A stretch of 64,000 nucleotides of DNA from Halocatena salina (GTDB taxonomy: Archaea; Halobacteriota; Halobacteria; Halobacteriales; Haloarculaceae): NCBI RefSeq assembly GCF_023115355.1, contig NZ_CP096019.1:1922001-1986000 (forward strand), read 5' to 3'. The translations under genes and the position numbers were made by a program. Positions 1 to 11,213 of this stretch are shown here, in pieces (position 1 is the stretch's first letter; every line of letters begins with the position of its first letter). The notes beneath the pieces are model-generated. The model saw only the letters and a list, made by a program, of their open reading frames with translations. It made no database searches and was not told the DNA's origin.

Positions 1-996
1 GGTCCCAAGTCGACGGAGGATATGACCAGAGAACAGGCCATGGAGGCGTTCCGTCGCATCCTCAATGGCACCCCGGATCCGACGACGTTGGGCGCGTTCT
101 GGTTGGCCAACCGATGGAAACGGAACACGCCCAAAGAGCTTGCGGCCTACATCGACGTGATGGCTGAGGAATCGGTCTCGTTCGGAGTCCCTTCTTGTGA
201 CCCACTCGACTGTGGCGCGAACTACGACGGGAAAAACACCTCGGCGCTGCTCGGCGTCGGCGCGGGTGTCGTCGCTGGCGCGGCGGGGACGCCAGTCGTC
301 GTCCACAGCGGAGAGCGCGTCCCGACACAGAAGGCGTGTGCCTACAAGCACGTGCTCGAAGAACTCGGCGTACGAACGGCGTTCTGCCCCGAAGAGAGCG
401 CCGCGATGACCGACGACATCGGCTTTGGATTCTACTATCAGCCCCACGCCAACCCCGCCGTGCACGCCCTTGGCGATCGGCGCGAGCAGATGGGCGTTCG
501 AACGTTCGTCAACACGATCGAAACGCTCGCCAACCCCGCGCGCGCGAACGCCCATCTCGGGAGTTTCTACCATCTTCCCTACGCCAAACGCATCATCGAC
601 ACGTTCGCCGCCAGCGAACAGTACGACGTCGATCGGATCGTCATGTTCCAAGGGATGGAGGGGTACGACGATATTCGGCCCGGTTCGACCAAAGTGGCCG
701 TCTCGACCGACGGCGAACTCGAAGATTTCGAGATCGAAACCGCTGAGTACGGGATGGACATGACCAGCGACGATCTCGCCGTTCCGGATGTCGCTGCCGA
801 CTCCGCCCGGATCACCGAAGCAGTGTTGACCGGCGATCGCACCGACGAGTTCGCCGATGCGATCGCGCTCAACGCCGCGCTCAGGATCTACGCCCGCGAT
901 GACGCTGACACCATCGATGAAGGACTCGTCATGGCCCGTGAGGCGATCGACGACGGACGTGCCGCGGAGACCCTGGAGATGCTCAAAGCGTTCTGA
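1..996 (+). CDS. Anthranilate phosphoribosyltransferase-like protein (5' truncated)
   Basis: The frame is open to the first base of the window, so the true start lies upstream. An internal ATG at 22 follows residues GPKSTED, which read as normal family sequence rather than leader. The fold expected is the TrpD/nucleoside phosphorylase class: an N-terminal helical part (REQAMEAFRRIL) and then a glycine-rich phosphoribosyl-binding segment. Haloarchaea carry TrpD paralogues outside the trp operon, and no trp gene is adjacent here, so a role in tryptophan synthesis is not implied. A cyclophilin gene follows 66 bases downstream on the same strand. Family fairly sure; substrate unknown. Confidence 0.75.
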   Translation, partial: GPKSTEDMTREQAMEAFRRILNGTPDPTTLGAFWLANRWKRNTPKELAAYIDVMAEESVSFGVPSCDPLDCGANYDGKNTSALLGVGAGVVAGAAGTPVVVHSGERVPTQKACAYKHVLEELGVRTAFCPEESAAMTDDIGFGFYYQPHANPAVHALGDRREQMGVRTFVNTIETLANPARANAHLGSFYHLPYAKRIIDTFAASEQYDVDRIVMFQGMEGYDDIRPGSTKVAVSTDGELEDFEIETAEYGMDMTSDDLAVPDVAADSARITEAVLTGDRTDEFADAIALNAALRIYARDDADTIDEGLVMAREAIDDGRAAETLEMLKAF

Positions 997-1062
997 GTCG
1001 ACACCGGTTGTCAACTCACCGACCGGGAGTCTTTTCCCCGTGCCGGGCAACGACCGATACGC

Positions 1063-1581
1063 ATGAGTGACAATCCGCACGCCCGACTGCACACGAACCA
1101 CGGAACCATCGAGATCGAGTTGTTCGAAGAACGCGCCCCGCGCACCGTGGAGAACTTCGTTGGGCTTGCTACCGGCGAGAAAGAATGGACCGATCCCGAG
1201 ACCGGCGAGACGAAACAGGGTGAGCCGTTGTACGATGACGTGCTCTTTCACCGCATCATCGAGGGCTTCATGATTCAGGGCGGGGATCCGACCGGCACGG
1301 GTCGAGGGGGGCCCGGCTACCAGTTTGACGATGAGTTCCACGAGGAACTGTCCCACGACGGGCCGGGCACCGTGTCGATGGCCAACTCCGGGCCGAACAC
1401 CAACGGCTCGCAGTTTTTCATCACGCTCGACGCCCAACCCCATCTCGACGACAAACACTCCGTGTTCGGTTCAGTGACCGACGGGCTGGACGTTGTCAAC
1501 GAAATCGGCTCAGTCGAGACCGACAGCCAGGACCGACCGGTTGAGGACGTGGTGCTCGAATCCGTCACGATTCACCGGTAA
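1063..1581 (+). CDS. Cyclophilin-type peptidyl-prolyl cis-trans isomerase
   Basis: 172 residues, a complete single-domain cyclophilin that catalyses cis-trans isomerisation of prolyl bonds during folding. Visible signatures are the early HTNHGTIEIELFEE strand, the FHRIIEGFMIQGGDPTGTG active-site segment holding the catalytic Arg, and the SMANSGPNTNGSQFFIT core. There is no signal peptide, so it is cytoplasmic. An insertion around residues 40-55 (EKEWTDPETGET) is common in archaeal members. The start ATG lies 67 bases after the upstream stop. Confidence 0.93.
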   Translation: MSDNPHARLHTNHGTIEIELFEERAPRTVENFVGLATGEKEWTDPETGETKQGEPLYDDVLFHRIIEGFMIQGGDPTGTGRGGPGYQFDDEFHEELSHDGPGTVSMANSGPNTNGSQFFITLDAQPHLDDKHSVFGSVTDGLDVVNEIGSVETDSQDRPVEDVVLESVTIHR

Positions 1582-1697
1582 GAACGGCCGTCTCGGTGAT
1601 TGAATCGGGTCATCAGAGCTCACCGTTTCGACCGGTGCGGATCGGGACGTCTCGTTTCTCGCCCAACGGTTTTGCGGTTCTCCGTCCAATTGACGCC

Positions 1698-3008
1698 ATG
1701 GGCAATAAATTCGGCCTCAGCGAGACGGTCTCGATGATGGTCGGAGGGGTCGTCGGCGGTGGGATCTACGCCGCCCTCGGCGTCGTCGTGTCGATCGCCG
1801 GGCCGGCAGCGTGGACTGCCTACCTCTTCGCCGGTCTCATCGCCCTCTGTGCGGGATACTCCTACATCCATCTGAACCGGAATCTGGACGATGACGGCGC
1901 TTCGGTCACCTTCATCGAATCCTACTGGGGGAACGCCACCGTGGCCGGAATGGTCGGCTGGACTCTCCTCATCGGATACATCGGCACGATGGCGATGTAC
2001 GGCTACGCGTTCGGTGCTTTCAGCCAGCACATGCTCCCTGTAGCGCGCGTCATGGGGATTCAGCTACGACCCGTTCTCTCGACGCTGGTCGTCCTGGTTT
2101 TCATTGGGCTGAACCTCCTTGGTGTGCGGGAGACGGGTATCGCGGAGGACGTTCTCGTCGTGTTGAAGGTGGCGATCATCCTCGTCTTCGGCTTTTGGGG
2201 TGTCTGGTTCGCCGCTCAGCAACGGTCGCTTACCCTGGGAACCACCGATCCCGGATTCAGCCCCCTGATCGGGGCTGCCGTCACCTTCGTCTCCTACGAA
2301 GGGTGGCAACTGTTGTTCTACGATCAGGAGATGATCGAAGATTCAAACGAGACGCTCGGAACAGCCACGTACGTCGCGTTGTCGGTCGCCGTCCTCATCT
2401 ACGTGCTGGTCGCGATCACAACGACGAATCTCCTCCCCCAGCAGGTCGTGAAAAACCAGGCCGATGTCGCATTGATGATCGCCGCCGGGGAGTTCATGCC
2501 GCCAGTCGGGGTGGCCCTGGTCGGCCTCTCGGCCCTCTTTTCGACGGCTAGCGCGATCAACGCGACGCTGTTCAGCAGTGCACTCTACGCAAAGAACATG
2601 TTGACCGATGGGTTGTTACCGGACCAGTTCGGCGACGCGGACAAGAGCGGTGCCCCGGCGCGGACGGTGCTCATCATCGGCGGTCTCACCATTCTTTTCA
2701 CCATCTACGGGAGTCTCGAAGGTATCACCTCCTTCGCCTCGCTTTCGTTTATCGTGGTGTTCGGTGCCATGAACTTCCTCGCGGTTCGAGAGCGGGAATC
2801 CCTCGATGCCAACCGGTACGTTCCGATAGTCGGGTTCGTCGGCTCGCTCGTCTTCCTCCCCTCCATGGTGTATTACCTGTACACGAAAGAACACGCGGTG
2901 TTCAACGCGGTCGTTCTCCTCGCAACCGCCGTGCTTGCGGTAGAAATCCTCTACTTCGAGCGAGAATCGATTGAGGACGGACTCCGAACCGCCAAGAAGA
3001 AACTGTGA
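1698..3008 (+). CDS. APC superfamily amino acid permease
   Basis: 436 residues from the ATG at 1698. The frame opens earlier at 1596, but the extra 34 residues are not membrane-like and the family begins near MGNKFGLSETVSMMVGGVVG. The protein is almost wholly hydrophobic with about 12 predicted membrane segments. The glycine-rich first helix (GGVVGGGIYAALGVV) is the substrate and ion contact segment typical of APC transporters. It probably imports an amino acid or amine; the substrate cannot be read from sequence. It converges on mutL, 83 bases away. Confidence 0.85.
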   Translation: MGNKFGLSETVSMMVGGVVGGGIYAALGVVVSIAGPAAWTAYLFAGLIALCAGYSYIHLNRNLDDDGASVTFIESYWGNATVAGMVGWTLLIGYIGTMAMYGYAFGAFSQHMLPVARVMGIQLRPVLSTLVVLVFIGLNLLGVRETGIAEDVLVVLKVAIILVFGFWGVWFAAQQRSLTLGTTDPGFSPLIGAAVTFVSYEGWQLLFYDQEMIEDSNETLGTATYVALSVAVLIYVLVAITTTNLLPQQVVKNQADVALMIAAGEFMPPVGVALVGLSALFSTASAINATLFSSALYAKNMLTDGLLPDQFGDADKSGAPARTVLIIGGLTILFTIYGSLEGITSFASLSFIVVFGAMNFLAVRERESLDANRYVPIVGFVGSLVFLPSMVYYLYTKEHAVFNAVVLLATAVLAVEILYFERESIEDGLRTAKKKL

Positions 3009-3091
3009 GGCTTTCGTGGGGTAGATGGTGGGTCCAGTACAGAGTTCGGATCGATCGGTTTCAGTGGGCCGATCGAACGTCTCGCTCCCGC

Positions 3092-4729
3092 TCACTCGAA
3101 CCGGATGTCCGATCGCTCGAAGCTCCGGGCCAGCGTCGCCTCGTCGATCGAGAGCACGGTAGGTCTGCCGTGCGGACACGCGTAGGGCTGTTCGCACGCG
3201 CCGAGTTGCTCGATGAGAGTGGCAGCCTCCTCGGTGGAAACCGTATCACCGGCGCGCAGGGAGGGGTGACAGGCGAGTTCGGCCAGCAGCGCATCGCGTG
3301 GATCCTCGGGCTCCTCACCAGCGAGGAACGCATCGAGCACGTCGTGGACCGCATCGCCGTCGGTGACCCGGCCGAGCGGCGCGGGCAGTTCGGTCACTCG
3401 GTACGTGGTGTTCCCGAACGGCTCGACGTGAAAGCCAAGCGCCTCGATGGCGTCGTGGTGTTCCTCGACTGTCGTGGCTTCCGTCGGCGTCAGCGAAAGC
3501 GTCTGGGGCGGATCGAGCGCGACCGATTCGATCGTCTCGCCCGCCCGTTCTCGGAGCCGCTCGTAGGTAATCCGCTCGTGAGCCGCGTGTTGGTCGAGCA
3601 CCAACAGATCGTCGCCGTCCTCACAGAGCAGATACAGCTCACGGAACTGCCCGATGACGGAAACGTCTTCGAACGTCGCTGGGCGTTCGGTGTCGATCGA
3701 GCTGTCATCGAACGAAAACTCGGCTGACCGCGAAAGATCCGTTCCGGAGAGTGTCTCCGAAACCGCCCGCTCGACGGCAGTCGCCACCCGTTGCTCGTCG
3801 GTGAACCGGACGGATTCTTTGGCGGGGTGGACGTTCACGTCGACGCATTCAGGGGGGAGAGTGACGCCGACGACGGCGATCGGATATCGATCGGAAGCGA
3901 GGAGACTGCCGTAGCCCGCGATCGTTGCGTTCCGGATCGTCGTCTCGGAGAGTGCGCGACCGTTGACGGCGGTGTAGACGTGTGTCGGCTTCGATCGCGT
4001 CACGGCTGGATAGACGAGCGATCCCTCAACGCGGAGCACGCCCTCGTTCGTTTCGTGTTCGGAGGCGAACTCGGTACTCTGTCCGGCGACCGACCGATCG
4101 TACACTGAAAGGATGGCGTCCGTGCGCCCGGTTCCCGGCGTGGACAGGACCGTGTTCCCATCGTGCACGAGCCGGAACCGTACGTCGGGGTGACAGAGCG
4201 CGTATCGGGAGACAGCCCGGCTGATGTGGCTGAACTCCTGTGTGGACGACCCGAGTGCCGCCCGCCGCGCGGGAAGCCGAGCGAACAGTTCCGTCACCTC
4301 GACGGTGGTTCCGACGCCATGCCCAGCCGGTTCGACCGTCTTGTCCTCATCGACGGTGACACGCGTTCCGCCGACGGAGCCGGACGGTTTGGTCGTCAGT
4401 TCGAGGCGGGCGACGGCGGCGATGCTCGGAAGCGCTTCGCCGCGAAATCCCAGCGTCTCGACGCTGTCGACATCCGAGGCGTCTTCGATCTTGCTCGTCG
4501 TGTGGCGCTCGACGGCCAGCGCGGCGTCGGCTTCGTCCATCCCATGACCGTCGTCGCTCACTTGGATCCGGTCGAGTCCGCCGTTCTCGACAGTGATCGA
4601 TATCCGAGTCGCAGCCGCATCGAGCGCGTTTTCTACGAGCTCGGTGACGACGTTTGCCGGACGAGTGACCACCTCACCCGCTGCAATGCGTTCGATGGTG
4701 TCAGTATCGAGTGTTCTAACGACTGTCAT
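3092..4729 (-). CDS. mutL: DNA mismatch repair protein MutL
   Basis: 545 residues. MutL couples mismatch recognition by MutS to strand removal. The N-terminal GHKL ATPase shows ENALDA (about residue 33), DDGHGM (about 59) and GFRGEAL (about 93). The C-terminal domain carries a [12 protein letters not shown] motif near residue 378, which fits the endonuclease signature DQHA(X)2E(X)4E, and a late CPHGRP motif. A nicking MutL is therefore expected, as in organisms lacking MutH. The start overlaps the end of mutS by 14 bases, indicating one mutS-mutL transcript. Confidence 0.95.
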   Translation of the reverse strand: MTVVRTLDTDTIERIAAGEVVTRPANVVTELVENALDAAATRISITVENGGLDRIQVSDDGHGMDEADAALAVERHTTSKIEDASDVDSVETLGFRGEALPSIAAVARLELTTKPSGSVGGTRVTVDEDKTVEPAGHGVGTTVEVTELFARLPARRAALGSSTQEFSHISRAVSRYALCHPDVRFRLVHDGNTVLSTPGTGRTDAILSVYDRSVAGQSTEFASEHETNEGVLRVEGSLVYPAVTRSKPTHVYTAVNGRALSETTIRNATIAGYGSLLASDRYPIAVVGVTLPPECVDVNVHPAKESVRFTDEQRVATAVERAVSETLSGTDLSRSAEFSFDDSSIDTERPATFEDVSVIGQFRELYLLCEDGDDLLVLDQHAAHERITYERLRERAGETIESVALDPPQTLSLTPTEATTVEEHHDAIEALGFHVEPFGNTTYRVTELPAPLGRVTDGDAVHDVLDAFLAGEEPEDPRDALLAELACHPSLRAGDTVSTEEAATLIEQLGACEQPYACPHGRPTVLSIDEATLARSFERSDIRFE

Positions 4730-7391
4730 CGATTCGCCGCTGGAAATCGTTGAGCCTCGTGAGCGCTTCGAGTGGCGTCATATCCGCGATCGAAAGCTCA
4801 CGAATGTCCGATTCGATCCGCTGTAGTGTCTCTTCCGAACCATGTCCGTTCTCACTCGAAGTGAGGGTACGAACAGGGGAATCTCTGTCGGTCTCCGTGA
4901 TCGTGGACTGCCGATCGTGGCCGTTAGACCGCTCTATGCGCTCGGTGTCCGTGTCTTGGGACTGGCGTTGGCTCCGTGGAATGCCCTCCGAAAGCAGTGT
5001 CCGCGACCGTTCGATCACTGGCTCTGGGACTCCTGCGAGCCGCGCTACCTCGACCCCATAGGAAGCTTCCGACGCCCCCGGGACCGCCGTATGCAGAAAC
5101 GTCATCTCTTCGCCGCTCCGGTCGACGGTGAAATGGAGATTCATCACGTCCGATCGACGGTCGGCGATCGCCGTGAGGTCGTGATAGTGTGTGGCAAAGA
5201 GAGTCATCGCGTCGATCTCGTCGTGGATGAACTCGGTGACGGCCCACGCGATCGCACGCCCATCGGCGGTGCTCGTCCCCCGACCGACCTCATCGAGCAA
5301 CACGAGCGAGCGCTCGGTCGCGTCGTGGAGGATATCGGACAGCTCGGTCATCTCGCGCATGAACGTCGACTGTCCCCCAGCAATGTCGTCGCTCGCGCCG
5401 ACGCGGGTGAACACACGGTCGATCACGGGCAGTCGCGCTTCGTCGGCGGGTACGAAACTCCCCATCTGCGCGAGGACAACGACGAGCGCAACCTGACGCA
5501 TATACGTGGATTTGCCGCTCATGTTCGGACCAGTGATGACGGCGATCCGTTCGTCGGTAAGATCGGTGTCGTTCGGAACGAACGACGGTTGGGTCGTCTC
5601 CACAACGGGGTGGCGACCGGCGTCGATGTCGATACCAGTCCCATCGTCGATGAGCGTGGGCCGGGTGTAGCCGCGCTCGCACGCGACATATGCGAGCGTG
5701 GCGAGCACGTCGAGCTCCGCGAGCACTGATGCCACGTGTTGGACGCGTTCGGCCTCCTCGGCGATCTCCGACCGGATACGGGTGAACAGCTGGTATTCCA
5801 ACTCGTCGGCGCGCTCGGCTGCGCCGATGATCTCGTCTTCTCGTCGTTTGAGTTCTGGCGTGTAGAAGCGCTCTGCGTTTTTCAGCGTCTGTCGGCGGGT
5901 GTACTCTTCGGGGACCCGATCGAGATTGGGGTTCGTGACTTCGATGTAGTAGCCGTGTACCTCGTTGTATCCGACTTTCAACGAATCGATGCCGGTGCGT
6001 TCCCGCTCGTGGGCTTCGAGATCGGCCACCCATTCCCGACCGTCGCGCTCGGTCGCCCGTAGCGCGTCGAGTTCCTCGTCGTACCCCTCCCGAATAACGT
6101 CGCCCTCGGTCACTTCGATCGGTGGCTCCGATCGAATAGCTCGGTCGATGAGGTTCCGAACGTCACCGAGCTCGTCGAGTGCCTCACGACGTTCGACGAG
6201 CGGGGTGCGTTCTGCGTCCGCAAGCACTTCTTTGAGTTCCGGCACCACGTCCAGTGTCGATTTGAGCGATCGGAGATCGCGGGCGTTCGCCCGGCCGCGC
6301 GACACGCGGGTGATCAGCCGCTCGATGTCGTACACGTCGTACAGCAACTCTCGCAACTCGTCTCTGAGCAACGACCGATCGCACAGCTCTTCGACGGCGT
6401 TGTGTCGGCGCTTGATGGCCGTGCGATCGAGCAGCGGACGGCGCAGCCAATGGGTAAGGGTTCGCCGCCCGAGCGCACACGCGGTTTCATCCAATACGCC
6501 CAGCAAAGTGTGTTCGTCGCCGCCGTCGCGGTTTTCGAACAACTCGAGTCCCTCCAGCGCAGTCGCGTCCAGCCGCATCGACGCCGCCGGCTCGTAGCGA
6601 GTGATCCGCGTGATGTAATCGAGCCCGCCCGTAGTCTCGCCTTGGGTGTACTCCGCGTACGCGAGCAACGCGCCACACGCCCGACATTCGGTCGTCGAAT
6701 CGAGCACAGCATCTGGCGATGGAACGTACGCCCCGACGCGCTCCTCGGCAGCGCCGATATCGAACGCCCGTTCACGAAACGTCGTTTCCATCCCTGCGAT
6801 GGTGAACGCCCCGGTCTCAGGTCCCGTGATCACTTCCGACGGATCGAGGCGGTCGAGTTCGTCTTGCACCGTGGTCTGCTCCCCACTCGTGACCCGGAAC
6901 TCGCCGGTCGAGAGATCTAGAAACGCCACGGCGTGCGTCGACGAACCGGCGTCGGTCGGCCCGGTCAGACAGGCGAGGTAGTTGTTCGATTCGTCGGCGA
7001 GCAGTTCCTCATCTAGCACCGTTCCCGGCGTGATGACCCGCGTGACCGCCCGATCGACCACGCCCGACGCTTCGGAGGGGTCTTGGACCTGATCCGCGAT
7101 GGCGACCCGGTAGCCAGCATCGAGCAGCGTCTCGATGTAAGAGGCTGCGTTGTCGATCGGGATCCCCGACATTGGGTACGATCCCGAGGAGTCCTCCCGT
7201 TTGGTGAGCGTGATCTCTAACAGCCGCGCGCTGATCTGGGCGGCCTCACAGAACGTCTCGTAGAAATCACCGACCTGAAACAACACGAGCGACTCATCGA
7301 ACTCGGCACACAGCTCGAAATACTGGCTCATCATCGGGGTGAGATCCTCCCGATTCTCGGCCATCTTCGCTGGCGCTCCCGTCCCTTGCAT
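4716..7391 (-). CDS. mutS: DNA mismatch repair protein MutS
   Basis: 891 residues, full length for a MutS1-type protein. The mismatch-binding domain has GDFYETF near residue 41, the Phe-X-Glu wedge that stacks on mispaired bases. The C-terminal ABC-type ATPase shows the Walker [11 protein letters not shown] near residue 620 and the Walker B/D-loop [12 protein letters not shown] near 695. A poorly ordered acidic linker (about residues 790-850) precedes a short helical tail that may act in tetramer formation. It is the first gene of a mutS-mutL operon and is divergent from the NUDIX gene across a 189-base AT-rich gap. Confidence 0.96.
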   Translation of the reverse strand: MQGTGAPAKMAENREDLTPMMSQYFELCAEFDESLVLFQVGDFYETFCEAAQISARLLEITLTKREDSSGSYPMSGIPIDNAASYIETLLDAGYRVAIADQVQDPSEASGVVDRAVTRVITPGTVLDEELLADESNNYLACLTGPTDAGSSTHAVAFLDLSTGEFRVTSGEQTTVQDELDRLDPSEVITGPETGAFTIAGMETTFRERAFDIGAAEERVGAYVPSPDAVLDSTTECRACGALLAYAEYTQGETTGGLDYITRITRYEPAASMRLDATALEGLELFENRDGGDEHTLLGVLDETACALGRRTLTHWLRRPLLDRTAIKRRHNAVEELCDRSLLRDELRELLYDVYDIERLITRVSRGRANARDLRSLKSTLDVVPELKEVLADAERTPLVERREALDELGDVRNLIDRAIRSEPPIEVTEGDVIREGYDEELDALRATERDGREWVADLEAHERERTGIDSLKVGYNEVHGYYIEVTNPNLDRVPEEYTRRQTLKNAERFYTPELKRREDEIIGAAERADELEYQLFTRIRSEIAEEAERVQHVASVLAELDVLATLAYVACERGYTRPTLIDDGTGIDIDAGRHPVVETTQPSFVPNDTDLTDERIAVITGPNMSGKSTYMRQVALVVVLAQMGSFVPADEARLPVIDRVFTRVGASDDIAGGQSTFMREMTELSDILHDATERSLVLLDEVGRGTSTADGRAIAWAVTEFIHDEIDAMTLFATHYHDLTAIADRRSDVMNLHFTVDRSGEEMTFLHTAVPGASEASYGVEVARLAGVPEPVIERSRTLLSEGIPRSQRQSQDTDTERIERSNGHDRQSTITETDRDSPVRTLTSSENGHGSEETLQRIESDIRELSIADMTPLEALTRLNDFQRRIDDSR

Positions 7392-7580
7392 ACCTTACTC
7401 CCGACGATCCAACCATTTAGCCTTCCGGGACTTCTTCTTGGAACGTGGGACATCCCTCGACACCGACGCGCTCCGAACGTCGCTGAGTAGGTGCCAACAA
7501 GCGCAACCGAGCGAACAAAATATTGCTAACGAATACCATACATACATAAATCATTTTGATAAGTGCTTGCTCCCTCTACT

Positions 7581-8024
7581 ATGAGCGACGATCGGGCGTA
7601 CGTTTGCAACGTCGAGGGAGCCGTGAGCAACGGCAGCGCGTATCTCCTCGGAATGCGCTCCCACGAGGAAGAGCATGCCGCCGGCGAACTCAGTTTGATC
7701 GGCGGCACGGTCGACGCCGAGACCGACGGCGACGTTTTACAGGCGACCGTTCGCCGGGAAATCAGAGAGGAAACGACAGTCGAGGTGGGGGAGATGGCCT
7801 ACGTCGAGAGCCACCAGTTTCACACCGACGACGGCACGCCGGTGGTGAACGTCGTCTTTCTCTGTCAGTACGAGAGCGGCACAGCGGTCGCCGCCGAACC
7901 CGAGGAAATCGCGTCGGTACAGTGGATGTCGGCCAAGGAGATCACGAGCCACCCGGACACACAGCCGTGGACGCGCCGAAGCGTCGAAAAAGCCGAACGA
8001 CGACGGCTCGAACTCGGATGGTAG
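7581..8024 (+). CDS. NUDIX hydrolase
   Basis: 147 residues from ATG 7581 (MSDDRAYVCNVEGAV); a GTG/TTG-type extension in frame at 7563 is less likely. The Nudix box is present but irregular: GGTVDAE is followed by an enlarged spacer and then REIREETTV, so the final invariant Gly is replaced by Thr. The expected activity is cleavage of a nucleoside diphosphate linked to another moiety; the substrate is unknown. Upstream 7500-7575 is AT-rich with TATA-like stretches (ACATAAATCA, TTTGATAAG), consistent with a short or absent leader. Confidence 0.8.
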   Translation: MSDDRAYVCNVEGAVSNGSAYLLGMRSHEEEHAAGELSLIGGTVDAETDGDVLQATVRREIREETTVEVGEMAYVESHQFHTDDGTPVVNVVFLCQYESGTAVAAEPEEIASVQWMSAKEITSHPDTQPWTRRSVEKAERRRLELGW

Positions 8025-8093
8025 CCGGTGAGATCGTCATTCCCGCCCACCACGGCCAAACGGCTTACAGTTCAGTGACTCGAACGTGATCGG

Positions 8094-9224
8094 GTGAACA
8101 ACAACGCGAGCACGCCACGCCCGGTGACGACCGCCGCCTCGGTCGTTGGCGGCGGCGAGACGTACGAGCAGGGGGTGGATCCGGGGCGAGCCGACCGGAT
8201 CGTCGATTCGCGGACTGACCTGCTCGCGGCGCTCGATGGATCGTCCGGTATCGTCGTCTACGTCGCTGATGACGCGGAGATCGATCTCACTGGTGAGTCG
8301 AGCATTTCACTCGGGAAGGACGTTACGCTCGCCTCGGGACGCGGCCGGAACGGTTCTGACGGTGGATTGGTGTACACTGACAGCCTCCCCCGCTGGCTGT
8401 TTCGTTCGCGTGCTGCGGGCGTCCGCGTGACAGGACTCCGGCTCCGTGGTCCTCGAACCGACTACTTCGATCCACGAGAGGAATTTTCCGACGCGACAGC
8501 GGCGTACAGCTGCGGGGTTCATCTGTTCGGCGACACCGCCGAGGTCGACAACTGCGAGCTGTTCGGATGGCCACACGCCGCGATCGCGTTCGGAGCGCGC
8601 GAGCAACCCACGGACGGCTTTGCTCACCACAACGCTATCCACCACAACCGAATGGAGACGCTCGGCTACGGCATCGAGATCTATAACGGCTGGAGTCGGA
8701 TCGAACACACGCATTTTGACGCCAACAGACACGCGATCACCGGCTTTGGCTACGACACGAACGGCTTTGTGGCCCAGTACAACCTCATCGGACCGACGCC
8801 CGTCTCACACGCCTTCGACATGCACCGGCTGTCCGAAAACGTATCGTGTGAGGACGATCTCCTCGCCGGAAAGGAAGTGACAATTCAGTACAATACGTTC
8901 GCCTATACTCACGATTCGTTAGGCCGCCCCCAAGAGGCAGTGGACGTTCGTGGGATCCCAGCCGAACAGTCGACTGTCGATCGGAACTGGTTCGCCCACG
9001 AGCGTGAACCATCCGGTAACCGCGGCGAGGCCGTCCGTCAGGGAATAGACGAACCGTTCCGTCGGCTTCGCGTGGGACCGAACAACCACTACGGTCCCAC
9101 GGTCCCCGACGATCCCGACGTCGGCTGTCCGCGTGACAGCGGCCAGTCACGACACACGCCGGAATCAGATTTTACGGTGTTCGATACGCTCATGCGCTTG
9201 ACTGAGGTGCTACGATCACGATAA
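8094..9224 (+). CDS. Right-handed parallel beta-helix (pectate-lyase-like) protein
   Basis: 376 residues starting at GTG 8094. The sequence is a series of short beta turns typical of pectate lyase/polysaccharide-binding beta helices: VTLASGRGRNG, AGVRVTGLRLRG, AEVDNCELFGWPHAAIAFG, HHNAIHHNRMETLGYGIEIYN and IEHTHFDANRHAI. The His-rich rung HHNAIHHN could bind metal or sugar. No Sec or Tat signal peptide is visible at the N-terminus, so export is not supported. A carbohydrate substrate is inferred from the fold only. The start is uncertain because no ATG lies near. Confidence 0.68.
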   Translation: MNNNASTPRPVTTAASVVGGGETYEQGVDPGRADRIVDSRTDLLAALDGSSGIVVYVADDAEIDLTGESSISLGKDVTLASGRGRNGSDGGLVYTDSLPRWLFRSRAAGVRVTGLRLRGPRTDYFDPREEFSDATAAYSCGVHLFGDTAEVDNCELFGWPHAAIAFGAREQPTDGFAHHNAIHHNRMETLGYGIEIYNGWSRIEHTHFDANRHAITGFGYDTNGFVAQYNLIGPTPVSHAFDMHRLSENVSCEDDLLAGKEVTIQYNTFAYTHDSLGRPQEAVDVRGIPAEQSTVDRNWFAHEREPSGNRGEAVRQGIDEPFRRLRVGPNNHYGPTVPDDPDVGCPRDSGQSRHTPESDFTVFDTLMRLTEVLRSR

Positions 9225-9380
9225 ATCACTGTCAGTATTCGATCACGGACAGTCCATCGATACGGGTGAACTGTATTCGCGGTCTGCCGAGAATGCGATT
9301 GCGGGCACGACGACCGTCCCCGGTTCACAGCCGAAAAATATCGTTGCTACAGTACGATACGCACCGCGATACCCTACCGC

Positions 9381-11213
9381 TCACTCGACAGTGACGCTTT
9401 TGGCGAGGTTCCGGGGTTTGTCGATGGGTCGGTCGAGCAACGCGGCGGCGTGGTAGGAGACGAGTTGGAGCTGGACGTTCGCTAGCAACGCGGCGGTCCG
9501 CGGTGTGCTCTCGGGGATTTCGAGGACGTGATCGGCGTAGCGTTCGACATCGGATGCGCCGTCGGTGACAGCGATCACCGGTGCGTCGCGGGCTTCGACT
9601 TCCTTGACGTTGCCGATCGTTTTCCGGGCTTGCTCACCGTCGCCGGTGACCACGGCGAACACGGGCGTGTTTTCAGTGACGAGCGCGAGCGGTCCGTGTT
9701 TGAGTTCTCCGGCGGGGAACCCTTCGGCGTGTTCGTAGCTGATCTCCTTGAACTTCAATGCGCCTTCGAGCGCGACCGGATGATGCAGCCCACGGCCGAT
9801 GAAGAAGTAGGCGTCCGAATCGTGGTATTCCTCTGCGATCTCTCGGGCGTTCGTGTCGTCGAGAATGGCCTGAACGTTGCTCGGGAGATCACGCAGGCCA
9901 GCGATGACGTCGCGGTCGTCCTCCGATCCGTTCAGATGGAGCGTTAGCAACGAGAGCGTGATCAGCTGTGAGGCGAACGTTTTGGTCGCTGCGACACCGA
10001 TTTCCGGTCCGGCACGGATGTACAGCGCCTCGTCACACTCACGTGCCGCCGTCGATCCGACGACGTTCGTGACCGCGAGGGTTTTCGCACCGCGATGGCG
10101 GGCTTCCCGAAGCGCGCTCAGTGTGTCAGCGGTTTCACCGCTCTGGGTGACGCCGATGACCAGATCGTTCTCGATGGGTGGAACGCTGGTGGCGTACTCG
10201 CTCGCGATGAACGCTTGGGCAGGGATTCCGATCGACCGGAACAGCTGTGCGCCGTACAACGCGGCGTGATAGGACGTTCCACACGCGACGAACTGGACGG
10301 TGTCCGGATCGAGCGCACCGAGTTCGTCGAGAAGCACTTCTCCACCGAGTTCATCGACTCGTCCCTGAAGACACTGGCGCAGTGCGCGCGGCTGTTCGTG
10401 GATCTCTTTCAGCATGTAATGGTCGTAGCCGCTTTTGCCCGTCTCCTCGGGATCCCACTCGATCGTGTTGATCGATTTTTCGACCACAGTGCCGTCGACG
10501 TCGGTCACCCGCCAGCCGTTTTTATTGATCACGGCGAACTCGCCATCATCGAGGTAGACGACCTGATCGGTGAACTCCCGGAACGCCGGAACGTCGCTTG
10601 CGAGGAAATACGCCTCCTCGCTGATCCCGAGCACGAGCGGCGAGTCGTTACGTGCGGCAAAGACCCGGTCGACGCCAGCGATAACGGCGCAGATCGCGTA
10701 CGCCCCCTCCAGTCTCGAAACCGCGGAGCGGACGGCTTCCTCGGGGGCCATTCCGGTGTCGAGCGCGGTTTCGATCAGGTGAGGGACAACCTCCGTGTCC
10801 GTGTCGCTGTGGAACTCGTGGCCCTCGGCCGCCAACTCGTCTCTGAGTTCCTGGTAGTTTTCGATGATCCCGTTGTGGATGACTGCAACGCGACCCGTAC
10901 AGTCCCGGTGGGGGTGAGCGTTGTCGTCCGTCGGTGGGCCGTGGGTGCTCCATCGCGTGTGCCCGATCCCGACCGGGTTATCGTGTAGCCCGTCGCCTTC
11001 GACCGTGCTGTCGTCGCCATCCAACAACGTCTGAGACGAAAGCGAAGAGCGCAGCGCATCGAGCGTTCCTGCCTTTCGGCGAACGCTGAGTTCCTCGTTC
11101 GAGAGTGCGACGCCAGCCGAATCGTACCCCCGGTATTCGAGCTTCGAAAGCCCATGCATCAGTGTGTCGAGCGTTTCACCGCCCCGGCCAGCACAGCCGA
11201 TGATCCCACACAT
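9381..11213 (-). CDS. glmS: Glutamine--fructose-6-phosphate aminotransferase (isomerizing)
   Basis: 610 residues. It makes glucosamine-6-phosphate from fructose-6-phosphate and glutamine, the entry step to UDP-GlcNAc. The start MCGIIGC places the catalytic Cys at position 2 of the Ntn glutaminase domain. Two SIS sugar-isomerase domains follow (CGTSYHAALYG near 300; the second from about 460) and the C-terminus ends with the conserved KPRNLAKSVTVE. The start codon shares one base with the stop of the upstream glmU, so the two are translationally coupled. Confidence 0.96.
   Translation of the reverse strand: MCGIIGCAGRGGETLDTLMHGLSKLEYRGYDSAGVALSNEELSVRRKAGTLDALRSSLSSQTLLDGDDSTVEGDGLHDNPVGIGHTRWSTHGPPTDDNAHPHRDCTGRVAVIHNGIIENYQELRDELAAEGHEFHSDTDTEVVPHLIETALDTGMAPEEAVRSAVSRLEGAYAICAVIAGVDRVFAARNDSPLVLGISEEAYFLASDVPAFREFTDQVVYLDDGEFAVINKNGWRVTDVDGTVVEKSINTIEWDPEETGKSGYDHYMLKEIHEQPRALRQCLQGRVDELGGEVLLDELGALDPDTVQFVACGTSYHAALYGAQLFRSIGIPAQAFIASEYATSVPPIENDLVIGVTQSGETADTLSALREARHRGAKTLAVTNVVGSTAARECDEALYIRAGPEIGVAATKTFASQLITLSLLTLHLNGSEDDRDVIAGLRDLPSNVQAILDDTNAREIAEEYHDSDAYFFIGRGLHHPVALEGALKFKEISYEHAEGFPAGELKHGPLALVTENTPVFAVVTGDGEQARKTIGNVKEVEARDAPVIAVTDGASDVERYADHVLEIPESTPRTAALLANVQLQLVSYHAAALLDRPIDKPRNLAKSVTVE

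Noticed and set aside
3005-4753. Long plus-strand ORFs opposite mutL
   Set aside because: Arg/Gly/Val-rich translations without motifs, in the complement of a conserved gene.
10095-10988. 297-codon ORF on the plus strand
   Set aside because: Antisense shadow of glmS with no family features; high GC gives long open frames opposite genes.
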